NCBI GenBank assembly: GCA_026710325.1
Contig: JAPORH010000011.1
Span: 1-64,000, forward strand
Reading direction: 5' to 3'
Origin: Litoreibacter sp.
GTDB lineage: Bacteria > Pseudomonadota > Alphaproteobacteria > Rhodobacterales > Rhodobacteraceae
DNA length: 64,000 bases
The position numbers and the translations under genes were made by a program. Position 1 is the first letter of the stretch. The number at the start of each line of letters is the position of its first letter. Below the pieces are notes generated by a model. The model did no database searches. It was not told the DNA's origin and worked only from the letters and a program-made list of their open reading frames with translations. Below, one piece after another: positions 54,156 through 62,882 of this stretch.

Positions 54156-55333
54156 GCGGACAGACGCACTGCGTAGGCGAGACGGTTCGTCGCTTGTTTC
54201 ATTGGCTCTAAATCGTTCGAGGCAAAGCAGAACCGGGCGTAGCGTGCGATCTCGCTATCTGACTTGCTTGCTGCAAAGGCCGCGCCCGGCGCATACAGCG
54301 CGCCTTGCGCTACTGCGGTCTCAAACAGCCGCTTTGGATCGATATGCTCGGGCAGTCGCGCCCACAAGAACATCCCGCCCGTCACCGATGGCGCGTCAAA
54401 GCCTGCCGCGATCAGTCCCTCAAGCAACGCATTGTGCCGCTTAAGGTAGCATGCGCGTACTTTGATCAGCCAGTCTTCGAACCGCCCGGAGGACAGATAG
54501 GCCAAAGCCACCATTTGCGCCGTACCGCTTGATTGCAGGTCGCTTGCCTGTTTCATCGCGGTCAGATGTGGCGCCAACTCTTGCGGGGCGAGCATCCAGC
54601 CGATCCGCAGACCCGGCGCGATGGACTTGGAGCACGACCGCAGGGCAATCACCCGCGCGCCATGATCCACGGCCATCTCCCAAAGGGATGACGGTGGCGG
54701 CGCGTCGAACCATAGGTCCCGGTAGGGGTCGTCCTCGATGATCGACACACCCATCCCGGCGCAGATCGCCAAAAGCGCGCCTCTGCGTTTTGTGCTCAGG
54801 ACCGATCCTGTGGGGTTCCCGAATGTGGGTGTGAGATATAGAGCGCGCGCTTTGCTGTCCCGAATGGCTTGCTTCAACGCGTCGAGGCAAAGCCCGCCTG
54901 CGTCTTCAGACACAGGGTAGGCAGTGACGCCGCACGCCGCCAAGACCGACAGCGTCGCGGGATAAAGCGCCTCGGGCACCAAGACGGTGTCCCCGGGGTC
55001 GCACAGTGTGCGGACAGCCAGGTCGATCCCTTGCTGCGCGCCAGACGTGATGATCACGCGGTCCGGCTGGTCCCCAGACAGATCTGCAAGTGCGCGCCTT
55101 AGCCGCGGATCACCGGCGGTTGGGCCATAGCGCCACGCCATCGGGTCAGCCGCTGCCGCTTGAAGCGCCTCTCGCAAACCGACGTGATCGCAGGCATCGG
55201 ACGAGGGATGGCCGCCCCCCAGTGAGATCATGCCATCGCGCGCAGCCAGGGGATAAAGCGCGCGCAATGGATTTTCGGGAAGCGCTGTAGCGGCGCGCGA
55301 AAGCAGTGTCGTGTGAGGGACAAAATTTGTCAT
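54152..55333 (-). CDS. PLP-dependent aminotransferase (2-aminoadipate-transaminase-like)
   Basis: A 393-residue fold-type-I aminotransferase of the class found alone and as the C-terminal half of MocR regulators: ISLGGGHPSSDACD, YGPTAGDPRLRRALADL, IITSGAQQGIDLAVRTLCDPGDTVLVPEALYP, YLTPTFGNPTGSVLS (Asn contact), IEDDPYRDLWFD (PLP Asp) and RSCSKSIAPGLRIGW with the Schiff-base Lys. Relatives use 2-aminoadipate, branched-chain or aromatic amino acids. The start at 55333 gives a sensible N-terminus; longer readings cross into the divergent LysR gene. Probably controlled by that LysR protein. Confidence 0.87.
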   Translation of the reverse strand: MTNFVPHTTLLSRAATALPENPLRALYPLAARDGMISLGGGHPSSDACDHVGLREALQAAAADPMAWRYGPTAGDPRLRRALADLSGDQPDRVIITSGAQQGIDLAVRTLCDPGDTVLVPEALYPATLSVLAACGVTAYPVSEDAGGLCLDALKQAIRDSKARALYLTPTFGNPTGSVLSTKRRGALLAICAGMGVSIIEDDPYRDLWFDAPPPSSLWEMAVDHGARVIALRSCSKSIAPGLRIGWMLAPQELAPHLTAMKQASDLQSSGTAQMVALAYLSSGRFEDWLIKVRACYLKRHNALLEGLIAAGFDAPSVTGGMFLWARLPEHIDPKRLFETAVAQGALYAPGAAFAASKSDSEIARYARFCFASNDLEPMKQATNRLAYAVRLSA

Positions 55334-55369
55334 GCTCCATGCTTTGCGTGACAAAGTAGGCATAAACAA

Positions 55370-55384
55370 ATAACCAATGGTTAT
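55370..55384. promoter_or_regulatory. Palindrome with LysR-type T-N11-A form
   Basis: ATAACCA-A-TGGTTAT, perfectly symmetric, contains a T-N11-A box (TAACC-N3-GGTTA) in the 44-bp gap between the divergent aminotransferase and LysR genes. It overlaps the first proposed LysR start codon at 55377, suggesting either direct autorepression or a true start at 55383 or 55389. Another palindrome, GACAAA-A-TTTGTC, covers 55319-55331 at the start of the aminotransferase gene. Confidence 0.6.
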
Positions 55385-56255
55385 GAATATGCGTCCCCTT
55401 GATACCGTTCCCATCATCGCTTTGCGCGCCCTGCCGCTGATCCAAGAGACCGGCAGCATCACCCGAGCGGCGAACGCCTTGGGTGTTTCACAACCCGCCA
55501 TCAGCCGCGCCATCGCAGCGCTCGAGGAGAAATCGGCGGTCGTAGTGACACACCGGATCGGCGGGCAAATCAGACTGACGGCGGAGGGTGAGCGCCTTGC
55601 AGAGCTTGGCCGTCGCGAGGCGCTGCTGCGCCAAGACGCATGGGAGGATGTGACCGCTTTGAGGCGCAAAAAGACCGGGGCCTTGCGCATAGGTTCTATT
55701 GGCGCGTCGGCCTCGACCCAGCTCTTGCCGAAACTGCTTGGGCGCTATCAAAGCCGATTTCCTGAAATCCGTCTTGCTGTCCGCGAAATTCCCGAAACAG
55801 CGATGGCCGAAGCGCTCAAAACAGGGGTCGTCGATGTCGCCATCACATTGGCGCAGGAGGACCCCGCGCTGGAACAGGTGCCACTTGCAAATGACCACTT
55901 AGTCGCCCTGATGCCCGATGACCGGGTCTGGCCGGAACGGCTTACACCGCAGGACCTTGCGACTTTGCCTTTCGTTATGACGAAAGGTGGTTCAGAGCCC
56001 TTGGTGCGAGCCTGGTTCGCCCATGCTGGCGTTGCACCTGATATCCGGCATGAGGCACAACAGATCACTTCGCTCTTGGCGCTTGTGCGCGCGGGTCTGG
56101 GCGCGACCATCATTGCCGATCTTGCCGCGCCAGAACATCACCCGGGTCTCGTCAAGGTGCCCCTTGCCCCCCCAGCCCCGCGTGAAATCGTCCTCGCACG
56201 TGTGGCTGGCAACCTCACTTCAGAGGCTTTGTCAGCCTTTTGGGCGACGCTTTAA
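55377..56255 (+). CDS. LysR-family transcriptional regulator
   Basis: The 292-residue protein has the LysR winged helix at residues about 10-70 (ALRALPLIQETGSITRAANALGVSQPAISRAIAALEEKSA) and a substrate-binding domain from about 95 (GALRIGSIGASASTQLLPKLLGRYQSRFPEIRLAVREI). The divergent layout with the aminotransferase and AEC transporter is the standard LysR arrangement, and its effector is probably an amino acid or keto acid. Three in-frame ATGs (55377, 55383, 55389) compete; none has a clear ribosome site. Confidence 0.88.
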   Translation: MVMNMRPLDTVPIIALRALPLIQETGSITRAANALGVSQPAISRAIAALEEKSAVVVTHRIGGQIRLTAEGERLAELGRREALLRQDAWEDVTALRRKKTGALRIGSIGASASTQLLPKLLGRYQSRFPEIRLAVREIPETAMAEALKTGVVDVAITLAQEDPALEQVPLANDHLVALMPDDRVWPERLTPQDLATLPFVMTKGGSEPLVRAWFAHAGVAPDIRHEAQQITSLLALVRAGLGATIIADLAAPEHHPGLVKVPLAPPAPREIVLARVAGNLTSEALSAFWATL

Positions 56256-56831
56256 GCGGCGTATGCAAGCCTAACCAGCACCAAGTGTAAGGCGCAAGAG
56301 TTGGCAGATCTATCTATCAACACAGCCGAAATTGAACGCATTGAAACCCACAATGGCATAATCCGTGACTTTTGTTTTGAGTTGAGCCGAGTTTTGGCCT
56401 CAACCGAAGGAGCAGACACTGGTGCATTGTGTAGCATCCAGCGGAATGGGCTCGAAGCCGCCATTTGCTGTAAATGACTCCAACCTCCGGCACCGAGGCG
56501 GAAGGCTGCCAAAAGGCACTCTTGACGCCACCACCCATTTCAGGCGTCGAATTAATGCGATTCTTGACGCCGCCGATCGACAATTCAAGGTCCCACTTAA
56601 ACTAAGTGCTGGCGCCACCCGCCTAGGGCGTTTCACTTTGAGACACCTCGCGTTCAACGGCCAATCCCGTCCACTCTTTGAGTGGCGTGCCGCGTAGAAA
56701 GTAACGGATGGGTTCACAGATGCTCGCTGCAAGGTGATCGAAAAAGGGCGGTCTCGTCTGGCACATCGTCATGTTTGCTGTTTGTCTCATGTCGCGCGTG
56801 CCTTGCCAAAGAACAGACAAAGGAAGCCGAT
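56256..56831. other. Intergenic stretch between the LysR gene and the PPOx-fold gene
   Basis: 576 bp with no supportable gene. Open frames up to ~110 codons on both strands overlap one another, lack ribosome sites and have unnatural composition. The last ~60 bp must carry the expression signals of the downstream gene (AAAGGAAG before its ATG). Confidence 0.5.
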
Positions 56832-57461
56832 ATGAAAAACTACGCAGACGTGATGTTTCACGAGGCGGTGGCGGAGCTGCAGAAGGAGGATGGCAGCTAC
56901 GCCAAATACCAAAAGCTCTACCCGCACCGACAGCAGGAGGGGTTTAGCGAGGCCGATATCGCCTTCCTCCAATCGCGCGAGAGCATTTACATGGCGAGTG
57001 TTGATCCTGAAGGCTGGCCTTATGTGCAGCATCGCGGCGGGCCGCGTGGATTTTTGAAAGTCGTGGGTGGGAAAAAGATCGTTTGCGCGGATTACGCGGG
57101 CAACCGGCAGTTCATCTCCATGGGCAACCTCGCGCGCGACGACCGCGTCTCGATCTTCGCGATGGATTACGAAAACCAACGCCGCTTAAAAATGCAAGCC
57201 CGCGCGCGGCTGCGCAAAGCGGCGGATGTGGAGCTGGAGGTGCTGGAGCTGCTGGGCGAGGGCGGCCCGGAGGCCGAACGCGTGCTGGAGCTTGAGGTGA
57301 TCGCCATGGACTGGAATTGCCCCAAATACATCCCGCGCATGTATTCCGAGGCCGCCTTGCGAGAAGTCATCGGCCCAAGGATCGCGGCGCTGAAGGCGGA
57401 GAATGAAAGGTTGCGGGAAGCTCTAGAGAGTTTCATTGGTGATAAGTCGAACAAGCCTTAG
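56832..57461 (+). CDS. Pyridoxamine-phosphate-oxidase-fold protein
   Basis: A 209-residue split-barrel flavin-binding protein: FLQSRESIYMASVDPEGWPYVQHRGGPRGFLKVV, then VCADYAGNRQFISMGNLARDDRVSIFAMDY, the core of the PNPOx-like family. The C-terminal part (about 170-205) is a heptad-rich helix, GPRIAALKAENERLREALESF, probably a coiled coil for dimer formation. It is not PdxH itself; members bind FMN, F420 or haem with varied roles. It stands alone with its own ribosome site. Confidence 0.85.
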   Translation: MKNYADVMFHEAVAELQKEDGSYAKYQKLYPHRQQEGFSEADIAFLQSRESIYMASVDPEGWPYVQHRGGPRGFLKVVGGKKIVCADYAGNRQFISMGNLARDDRVSIFAMDYENQRRLKMQARARLRKAADVELEVLELLGEGGPEAERVLELEVIAMDWNCPKYIPRMYSEAALREVIGPRIAALKAENERLREALESFIGDKSNKP

Positions 57462-57583
57462 CCAGAGAATTAACGGTCCTACACAATTGCCGTTAAGCAT
57501 TGACATTGCCCGCGCCAAAGGAGGTTGTGAACCGTGTTTGCGGTGGTACTTGTTGAACAGCAAATCCCGAAAAGGCCTGGCAT

Positions 57584-58306
57584 ATGAAGAACGGCAAACC
57601 GTCTCTATTCTTTGACATTCGCTACTATCTTGATAGCGATCCAGCGCATCATAAGAATTATTTCGAATTGCAGGCCTACGGCCGAAGATTGGCTTGGCTA
57701 TTGAATGCGAGGGGGATGAGTTTTGGGTCGTTCGACACACTTACTTTCTTGACTGACAAAAAATTGACGGAACAAACGCTTGGTGAGGTTGGGACCGGCG
57801 AAAACTGGTGGTTCCGAAATGTCTATGTTGGTAGCCATCTTGAATTTAAAGATGAACAAAAGTCGCTCGAGGCCGGTCGAGAAGCTACGCTGACGGCACT
57901 TAGGCAATTATGCCCAGACAAAAGTGATCAGATTGATGGTGCTGATAAAATAGCCATGTTGTATGGCGAAAGTCTTAGGTTTGTCGTTCGGAGCAAAGAC
58001 TATGCCAAATACAGATTGGAGCTTGCTACGAATATTTCGGCGCACCCGTCAGAAGACCACTATTATGCGTTAATCACAGAAAAGCCTACCGGTGATGTTG
58101 TCGAAGTCGGGCCAATACAAAGTGGCATTTATCTCTTGGCAAAAGCTGAGCTCGCGGGGGTCGGCATTAGAGACTTTGAGGTGAAGCGCGACGATCGAGG
58201 TGATCTATGTGCTTCAAGTTCATTGGGTCAAATAGTGGCAAATGGGAGTTCAAGGTATATGAACGAGAGCCTTTATGTAAGCATGGTGAAAAGAGGCCCA
58301 GCTTGA
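57584..58306 (+). CDS. Unrecognised cytoplasmic protein in AT-richer DNA
   Basis: I do not recognise this 240-residue protein. It has no signal peptide or membrane helix and is mixed alpha/beta in appearance, with a charged first half (SLFFDIRYYLDSDPAHHKNYFELQAYGRRLAWLLN) and a repeated pattern of Tyr/Asp-rich turns. Base composition is clearly more AT-rich and codon use more relaxed than in neighbouring genes, which suggests horizontal acquisition. AAAGG lies before the ATG. It lies between the PPOx-fold gene and rpmC, where rplP would normally be expected close by. Single-gene cargo, an antitoxin-like or immunity-like role are all possible and unproven. Confidence 0.65.
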   Translation: MKNGKPSLFFDIRYYLDSDPAHHKNYFELQAYGRRLAWLLNARGMSFGSFDTLTFLTDKKLTEQTLGEVGTGENWWFRNVYVGSHLEFKDEQKSLEAGREATLTALRQLCPDKSDQIDGADKIAMLYGESLRFVVRSKDYAKYRLELATNISAHPSEDHYYALITEKPTGDVVEVGPIQSGIYLLAKAELAGVGIRDFEVKRDDRGDLCASSSLGQIVANGSSRYMNESLYVSMVKRGPA

Positions 58307-58404
58307 TCGGCTATATTGATCTGAGCGCTTTCCTCGCAGTGAGACGGATAAAGGGGTTGCATTGATACGCAACCAGCCCTAAACGACCCACTCATCATGA
58401 ACTC

Positions 58405-58443
58405 CACCGGAATCAGGGTGACCGCCAAGCGGGCTCTCCGGTG
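58405..58443 (+). promoter_or_regulatory. Structured leader ahead of rpmC
   Basis: A stem CACCGGA / TCCGGTG (58405-58411 and 58437-58443) encloses a smaller hairpin CCGC-CAA-GCGG (58422-58432). It ends 14 bp before the AAAGGA site of rpmC. As this is now the 5' end of the ribosomal gene segment, it may be a regulatory leader or an mRNA processing site. Confidence 0.5.
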
Positions 58444-58463
58444 TTTGACAAAAGGAAATGGCA

Positions 58464-58673
58464 ATGAACGACAGCGAACTTCGCGAGAAGACCGCTGACC
58501 AGTTGAATGAAGAACTGGCCAGCCTCAAGAAAGAAGCTTTCAACCTGCGTTTTCAGCAAGCCACTGGGCAGCTGGAAAACACATCCCGTATGCGCTCCGT
58601 CAAGCGTGACGCCGCACGGGTCAAAACCATTCTGAACGAAAAGGCGAAAGCCGCAGCTGGGGAGGACAAGTAA
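58464..58673 (+). CDS. rpmC: Ribosomal protein L29
   Basis: Reads [57 protein letters not shown], a helical L29 that binds 23S rRNA at the tunnel exit. The ATG at 58464 is eight bases from AAAGGA and gives the usual N-terminus; an ATG six bases earlier is too close to it. First ribosomal gene of the segment here, with no rplP or rpsC upstream in the window. Overlaps rpsQ by one base. Confidence 0.95.
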   Translation: MNDSELREKTADQLNEELASLKKEAFNLRFQQATGQLENTSRMRSVKRDAARVKTILNEKAKAAAGEDK

Positions 58674-58906
58674 TGCCCAAGCGTATCCTGCAAGGCACCG
58701 TGACCTCCAACCAGAACGCGCAGACTGTAACCGTGTCTGTCGAACGTCGCTTCACGCACCCCGTTCTGAAGAAAACCATCCGTAAGTCCAAGAAATACCG
58801 GGCTCACGATGAGAACAACACATTCAACGTAGGCGACACCGTCCGCATCCAGGAATGTGCCCCTAAGTCGAAAACGAAACGTTGGGAAGTCCTCGAAAAG
58901 GCTTAA
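58673..58906 (+). CDS. rpsQ: Ribosomal protein S17
   Basis: The 77-residue OB-fold protein starts [47 protein letters not shown], with the S17 core [22 protein letters not shown] at the end. It binds 16S rRNA early in 30S assembly. One-base overlap with rpmC. A GGGG..CCCC hairpin follows in the 61-bp gap before rplN. Confidence 0.97.
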   Translation: MPKRILQGTVTSNQNAQTVTVSVERRFTHPVLKKTIRKSKKYRAHDENNTFNVGDTVRIQECAPKSKTKRWEVLEKA

Positions 58907-58967
58907 CCCCAATACCACGAAACCGTGGGGCGCGTGATCTGCGTCCCCAAAGGTCGGGAGACATCAC

Positions 58968-59336
58968 ATGATCCAGATGCAGACCAATCTTGATGTGGCT
59001 GACAATAGCGGCGCTCGCCGTGTTCAGTGCATTAAGGTTCTGGGTGGCTCCAAGCGTAAATACGCATCCGTCGGCGACATTATTGTCGTCTCGGTAAAGG
59101 AAGCCATCCCGCGCGGCCGCGTAAAGAAAGGCGACGTCCGCAAGGCCGTTGTTGTGCGCACCGCCAAAGAGGTCCGTCGCGAAGACGGCACCGCAATCCG
59201 TTTTGACCGCAACGCCGCTGTTATCTTGAATAACGCAGGCGAGCCCGTCGGCACCCGTATCTTCGGGCCCGTCGTGCGGGAGCTGCGCGCCAAGAACTTC
59301 ATGAAAATCATCTCGCTCGCTCCGGAGGTGCTGTAA
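58968..59336 (+). CDS. rplN: Ribosomal protein L14
   Basis: The 122-residue protein is a standard L14: [71 protein letters not shown] and the C-terminal [24 protein letters not shown]. It sits at the subunit interface and near the GTPase-associated region. GGGAG precedes the ATG. Confidence 0.98.
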   Translation: MIQMQTNLDVADNSGARRVQCIKVLGGSKRKYASVGDIIVVSVKEAIPRGRVKKGDVRKAVVVRTAKEVRREDGTAIRFDRNAAVILNNAGEPVGTRIFGPVVRELRAKNFMKIISLAPEVL

Positions 59337-59338
59337 TC

Positions 59339-59644
59339 ATGGCCGCTAAGTTGAAAAAAGGTGACGAAGTCATCGTTTTGACCGGCAAGGACAAGGGCAA
59401 GAAGGGCAACATCACGTCCGTCGACCCAAAATCCGGCAAGGCAATCGTTGATGGCATCAACATCGCGATCCGCCACGTCAAACAGTCCCAGAACGATCAG
59501 GGCGGCCGTCAGCCAAAGGCAATGCCTATTCAGCTGTCGAACCTTGCTCTGGTAGACGCGAATGGCAAAGCCACCCGCGTGGGCTTCAAAATGGATGGCG
59601 ACAAGAAAGTGCGCTACGCCAAGACAACAGGGGACGTGATCTGA
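59339..59644 (+). CDS. rplX: Ribosomal protein L24
   Basis: The 101-residue KOW-domain protein: [56 protein letters not shown]24 initiates 50S assembly. Two bases after rplN and overlapping rplE by one base. Confidence 0.98.
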   Translation: MAAKLKKGDEVIVLTGKDKGKKGNITSVDPKSGKAIVDGINIAIRHVKQSQNDQGGRQPKAMPIQLSNLALVDANGKATRVGFKMDGDKKVRYAKTTGDVI

Positions 59645-60207
59645 TGCTAGACGATGCAAACTACACCCCCCGCCTGAAGACGGTCTATAAAGACACGATC
59701 CGTGCCGCGATGAAGGAGGAATTCTCCTACAAAAACGACATGCAGATCCCGCGTCTGGACAAAATCGTTCTGAACATCGGTGCCGGCAAGGCTGCTGTTA
59801 AAGACAGCAAGAAGCCCCAAAGCGCTGCAGACGATCTGACCGCCATCGCTGGCCAAAAGGCCATGGTGACCCGCGCCAAGAAATCCATCGCTGGCTTCCG
59901 CATCCGCGAAGAGATGCCGCTTGGCGCAAAGGTGACCCTGCGCGGTGACAAGATGTACGAATTCCTCGATCGCCTGATCACGATCGCTTTGCCTCGCGTC
60001 CGCGACTTCCGCGGCGTCTCCGGCAAAAGCTTCGACGGCCGCGGCAACTACGCCATGGGCCTGAAAGAGCATATCGTGTTCCCCGAGATCGACTTCGACA
60101 AGATCGACGAGGCCTGGGGCCTGGATATCGTCATCTGCACCACCGCACCCACCGACGCTGAAGCAAAGAGCCTGTTGAAAGCCTTCAACATGCCTTTCAG
60201 CAACTAA
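59644..60207 (+). CDS. rplE: Ribosomal protein L5
   Basis: The 187-residue protein binds 5S rRNA. Family features: [102 protein letters not shown]. Length normal. Confidence 0.98.
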   Translation: MLDDANYTPRLKTVYKDTIRAAMKEEFSYKNDMQIPRLDKIVLNIGAGKAAVKDSKKPQSAADDLTAIAGQKAMVTRAKKSIAGFRIREEMPLGAKVTLRGDKMYEFLDRLITIALPRVRDFRGVSGKSFDGRGNYAMGLKEHIVFPEIDFDKIDEAWGLDIVICTTAPTDAEAKSLLKAFNMPFSN

Positions 60208-60229
60208 GCGCCGGGACAGGAGAAAAGAC

Positions 60230-60535
60230 ATGGCTAAAAAAGCAATGATCGAACGCGAAAAGAAGCGGGAGCGCCTGGTGAAGAAATACGCCGCCAAGCG
60301 CGCAGCCCTGCTGGCCATCGCAAATGACCAAGAAAAGCCGATGGAAGAGCGCTTCAAGGCGCGTCTGAAACTGGCCGAACTGCCGCGCAACAGCTCGGCA
60401 ACCCGCCTGCACAACCGCTGCCAGCTGACCGGTCGTCCGCACGCTTACTACCGTAAGCTGAAGATTTCCCGGATCGCGCTGCGGGACCTTGGCTCCTCGG
60501 GCCAGATCCCCGGCATGGTCAAGTCGAGCTGGTAA
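60230..60535 (+). CDS. rpsN: Ribosomal protein S14
   Basis: The 101-residue, zinc-free type of S14: [30 protein letters not shown] ... RNRCQ-like [41 protein letters not shown]. The CxxC zinc pairs of the short form are absent, as usual in alphaproteobacteria. AGGAG precedes the ATG. Confidence 0.98.
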   Translation: MAKKAMIEREKKRERLVKKYAAKRAALLAIANDQEKPMEERFKARLKLAELPRNSSATRLHNRCQLTGRPHAYYRKLKISRIALRDLGSSGQIPGMVKSSW

Positions 60536-60549
60536 GGAGGGTATAAGAT

Positions 60550-60942
60550 ATGAACGATCCTATCGCAGATATGCTCACCCGTATCCGGAACTCGCAACTG
60601 CGTGGCAAAGCCACCGTTGAAACGCCAGCTTCCAAGCTGCGCGCCTGGGTTCTCGATGTGCTGGCCGATGAAGGCTACATTCGCGGCTATGAGAGCGTGA
60701 CCGGCAAAGACGGCCACCCAGCCCTGAACATTGAGCTGAAGTATTACGAAGGCACCCCTGTTATTCGCGAACTGAAGCGGGTCTCCAAGCCCGGCCGCCG
60801 CGTTTACATGGGCGCACAAGACATCCCAGTGGTTCGTCAGGGCCTGGGCGTGTCGATTGTCAGCACGCCAAAAGGTGTGATGTCGGACGCAAACGCACGC
60901 AGCCAGAATGTTGGCGGCGAAGTGCTCTGCACCGTCTTCTAA
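60550..60942 (+). CDS. rpsH: Ribosomal protein S8
   Basis: The 130-residue protein begins [44 protein letters not shown] and ends with [29 protein letters not shown], standard S8 signatures. S8 binds 16S rRNA and, in Escherichia coli, represses the spc operon at the rplE region; whether that applies here is unknown. AAGGAGGG precedes the ATG. Confidence 0.98.
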   Translation: MNDPIADMLTRIRNSQLRGKATVETPASKLRAWVLDVLADEGYIRGYESVTGKDGHPALNIELKYYEGTPVIRELKRVSKPGRRVYMGAQDIPVVRQGLGVSIVSTPKGVMSDANARSQNVGGEVLCTVF

Positions 60943-60952
60943 GGAGGGATAA

Positions 60953-61486
60953 ATGTCTCGTATTGGTAAAAAACCGATCGACCTGCCCTCCGGCGTGGAG
61001 GCCTCGGTCTCCGGCCAGACGGTTTCGGTCAAAGGCCCGAAAGGTCAGCGCGCGTTCACCGCGACCGATGACGTGACCATCACGGTTGATGGCAACGTGA
61101 TCACCGTGGAACCACGCGGCAAGTCGAAGCGGGCACGTCAGCAATGGGGCATGAGCCGCACACGTGTGGCCAACCTTGTTACCGGCGTCACCGACGGGTT
61201 CAAGAAAGAGCTTGAGATCAACGGTGTTGGTTATCGTGCCGCGATGGAAGGCAAGAACCTGAAGCTGAACCTCGGCCTCAGCCATGATGTTGTCTACGAA
61301 GTGCCCGAAGGCGTGACGGTTGCGGCTCCAAAGCCCACCGAGATCGTCATCGAAGGCAATGACGAGCAGCAGGTTGGTCAGGTCGCTGCGGAAATCCGTG
61401 CTTGGCGCAAGCCGGAGCCCTACAAGGGCAAGGGCATCAAGTACAAGGATGAGTACATCTTCCGCAAAGAAGGGAAGAAGAAGTAA
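60953..61486 (+). CDS. rplF: Ribosomal protein L6
   Basis: The 177-residue two-domain protein: [32 protein letters not shown] at the start, [35 protein letters not shown] in the linker and the [25 protein letters not shown] end, which contacts the sarcin-ricin region. AAGGAGGG ahead of the ATG. One-base overlap with rplR. Confidence 0.98.
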   Translation: MSRIGKKPIDLPSGVEASVSGQTVSVKGPKGQRAFTATDDVTITVDGNVITVEPRGKSKRARQQWGMSRTRVANLVTGVTDGFKKELEINGVGYRAAMEGKNLKLNLGLSHDVVYEVPEGVTVAAPKPTEIVIEGNDEQQVGQVAAEIRAWRKPEPYKGKGIKYKDEYIFRKEGKKK

Positions 61487-61845
61487 TGGCAAACTCGAAG
61501 CGAGATCTGTTCATCAAGCGCCGCCTGCGCGTTCGGAACAAACTGCGCAAGGTCAATGCTGGCCGTATGCGTCTTTCGGTGCACCGCTCTTCCAAGAACA
61601 TCAGTGTTCAGTTGATCGACGATGTGAATGGCACCACCGTGGCCTCCGCCTCCACGCTCGAAAAAGGCCTGGGGCTGGTTGGCAAAAACAATGTCGAAGC
61701 GGCCGCGAAAGTGGGCGCCGAGATTGCGGCCCGCGCCAAGAAAGCTGGCGTGACCGAGGCTTATTTTGACCGTGGTGGGTTTCTGTTTCACGGCAAAGTC
61801 AAGGCTCTGGCCGATGCAGCCCGCGAAGGCGGTCTGAAACTTTAA
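61486..61845 (+). CDS. rplR: Ribosomal protein L18
   Basis: The 119-residue protein: [62 protein letters not shown] and [26 protein letters not shown], standard L18 that carries 5S rRNA to the large subunit. Confidence 0.98.
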   Translation: MANSKRDLFIKRRLRVRNKLRKVNAGRMRLSVHRSSKNISVQLIDDVNGTTVASASTLEKGLGLVGKNNVEAAAKVGAEIAARAKKAGVTEAYFDRGGFLFHGKVKALADAAREGGLKL

Positions 61846-61851
61846 GTGTGA

Positions 61852-61870
61852 GGGGCGCTCTTTGCGCCCC
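61852..61870 (+). terminator. Intercistronic hairpin between rplR and rpsE
   Basis: Perfect stem GGGGCGC / GCGCCCC with a five-base loop (TCTTT), in the 100-bp gap. No T-run follows; it probably attenuates weakly or marks an mRNA processing point within the operon. Confidence 0.6.
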
Positions 61871-61945
61871 TTCGATGACCGGGGAGCGTTTGCTCACTGC
61901 GGTTGACCAAATTCGCCTAAAGGCGACGAACAAAAGGACTGCCAC

Positions 61946-62518
61946 ATGGCAAGAGAACCAGGACGGGGCCGCCGCGACCGCGACGAGGCCCCAGAATTTC
62001 AGGACCGCTTGGTCGCAATCAACCGCGTGTCCAAAACCGTAAAAGGCGGTAAGCGCTTTGGCTTCGCAGCCCTCGTCGTCGTGGGCGACCAAAAGGGCCG
62101 CGTCGGCTTCGGCAAAGGCAAGGCGAAAGAGGTCCCAGAGGCCATCCGCAAAGCCACCGAGCAAGCCAAGCGCCAAATGGTCCGCGTCCCGCTGCGCGAA
62201 GGCCGCACCTTGCATCATGACGTAAATGGGCGTCACGGCGCTGGTAAGGTCGTCATGCGCACAGCGCCACAAGGTACTGGTATCATCGCCGGTGGTCCGA
62301 TGCGCGCCGTGTTCGAGATGCTTGGCGTCCAGGACGTGGTTGCCAAATCCATCGGCTCGCAAAACCCGTACAACATGATCCGCGCCACGCTGAACGGCCT
62401 GTCCAAAGAGGCATCCCCTCGAATGGTTGCGCAGCGTCGTGGCAAAAAGGTTGCTGACATTCTGCCCAAAACGGATGCTCCCGCGGCCGATGCGCCTGCA
62501 GAGCAAGCGGAGGCTTAA
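61946..62518 (+). CDS. rpsE: Ribosomal protein S5
   Basis: The 190-residue protein: an alphaproteobacterial basic/acidic N-terminus ([26 protein letters not shown]), the S5 core [45 protein letters not shown], and [16 protein letters not shown]. The C-terminal ~20 residues are Ala/Pro/Glu-rich and likely flexible. Needed for decoding accuracy and subunit assembly. Confidence 0.98.
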   Translation: MAREPGRGRRDRDEAPEFQDRLVAINRVSKTVKGGKRFGFAALVVVGDQKGRVGFGKGKAKEVPEAIRKATEQAKRQMVRVPLREGRTLHHDVNGRHGAGKVVMRTAPQGTGIIAGGPMRAVFEMLGVQDVVAKSIGSQNPYNMIRATLNGLSKEASPRMVAQRRGKKVADILPKTDAPAADAPAEQAEA

Positions 62519-62521
62519 CCC

Positions 62522-62710
62522 ATGGCTAAAACAATCGTTGTCAAACAGGTGGCCTCGCCCATCCGTCGTCCCGCTGACCAGCGCGCGACTCTTATCGGCC
62601 TCGGCTTGAACAAGATGAACCGCGTGCGGGAGCTGGAAGATACGCCGTCCGTGCGCGGCATGATCAACAAGATTCCACACATGGTCGAGATAATCGAGGA
62701 AAAGGGTTAA
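62522..62710 (+). CDS. rpmD: Ribosomal protein L30
   Basis: The 62-residue protein: [60 protein letters not shown]. The usual next genes, rplO and secY, are absent; a terminator follows 32 bp later, so this is the 3' end of the transcript. Confidence 0.97.
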   Translation: MAKTIVVKQVASPIRRPADQRATLIGLGLNKMNRVRELEDTPSVRGMINKIPHMVEIIEEKG

Positions 62711-62741
62711 GCCCAATTCCTTCGGAATTCTGTGAAATAAG

Positions 62742-62775
62742 AGCGCTCCAAATCGTTTTGGGGCGCTTTTTCAAT
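62742..62775 (+). terminator. Rho-independent terminator after rpmD
   Basis: AGCGCtCCAAAA-like arm pairs with TTTTGGgGCGCT and is followed by TTTTTC. A smaller AATTCC-TTC-GGAATT hairpin sits just upstream (62715-62729). Confidence 0.88.
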
Positions 62776-62882
62776 GTGTGGCGCAAAAGAATCGCCTGTT
62801 CTTGCCAAGTTCACGCCGTATTTGCCTTACAAAGATGACTGGATAAGGTCATTGTTAATGGAAGGTTAATGATGGTGAGATC

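Noticed and set aside
53740-54444. Plus-strand 234-codon frame opposite the AEC transporter and aminotransferase
   Set aside because: Crosses the junction of two convincing minus-strand genes and has Ala/Arg/Ser-rich shadow composition.
56400-56732. Frames of up to 110 codons between the LysR and PPOx genes
   Set aside because: No ribosome sites, no recognisable motifs, and frames on opposite strands overlap almost fully; treated as non-coding.
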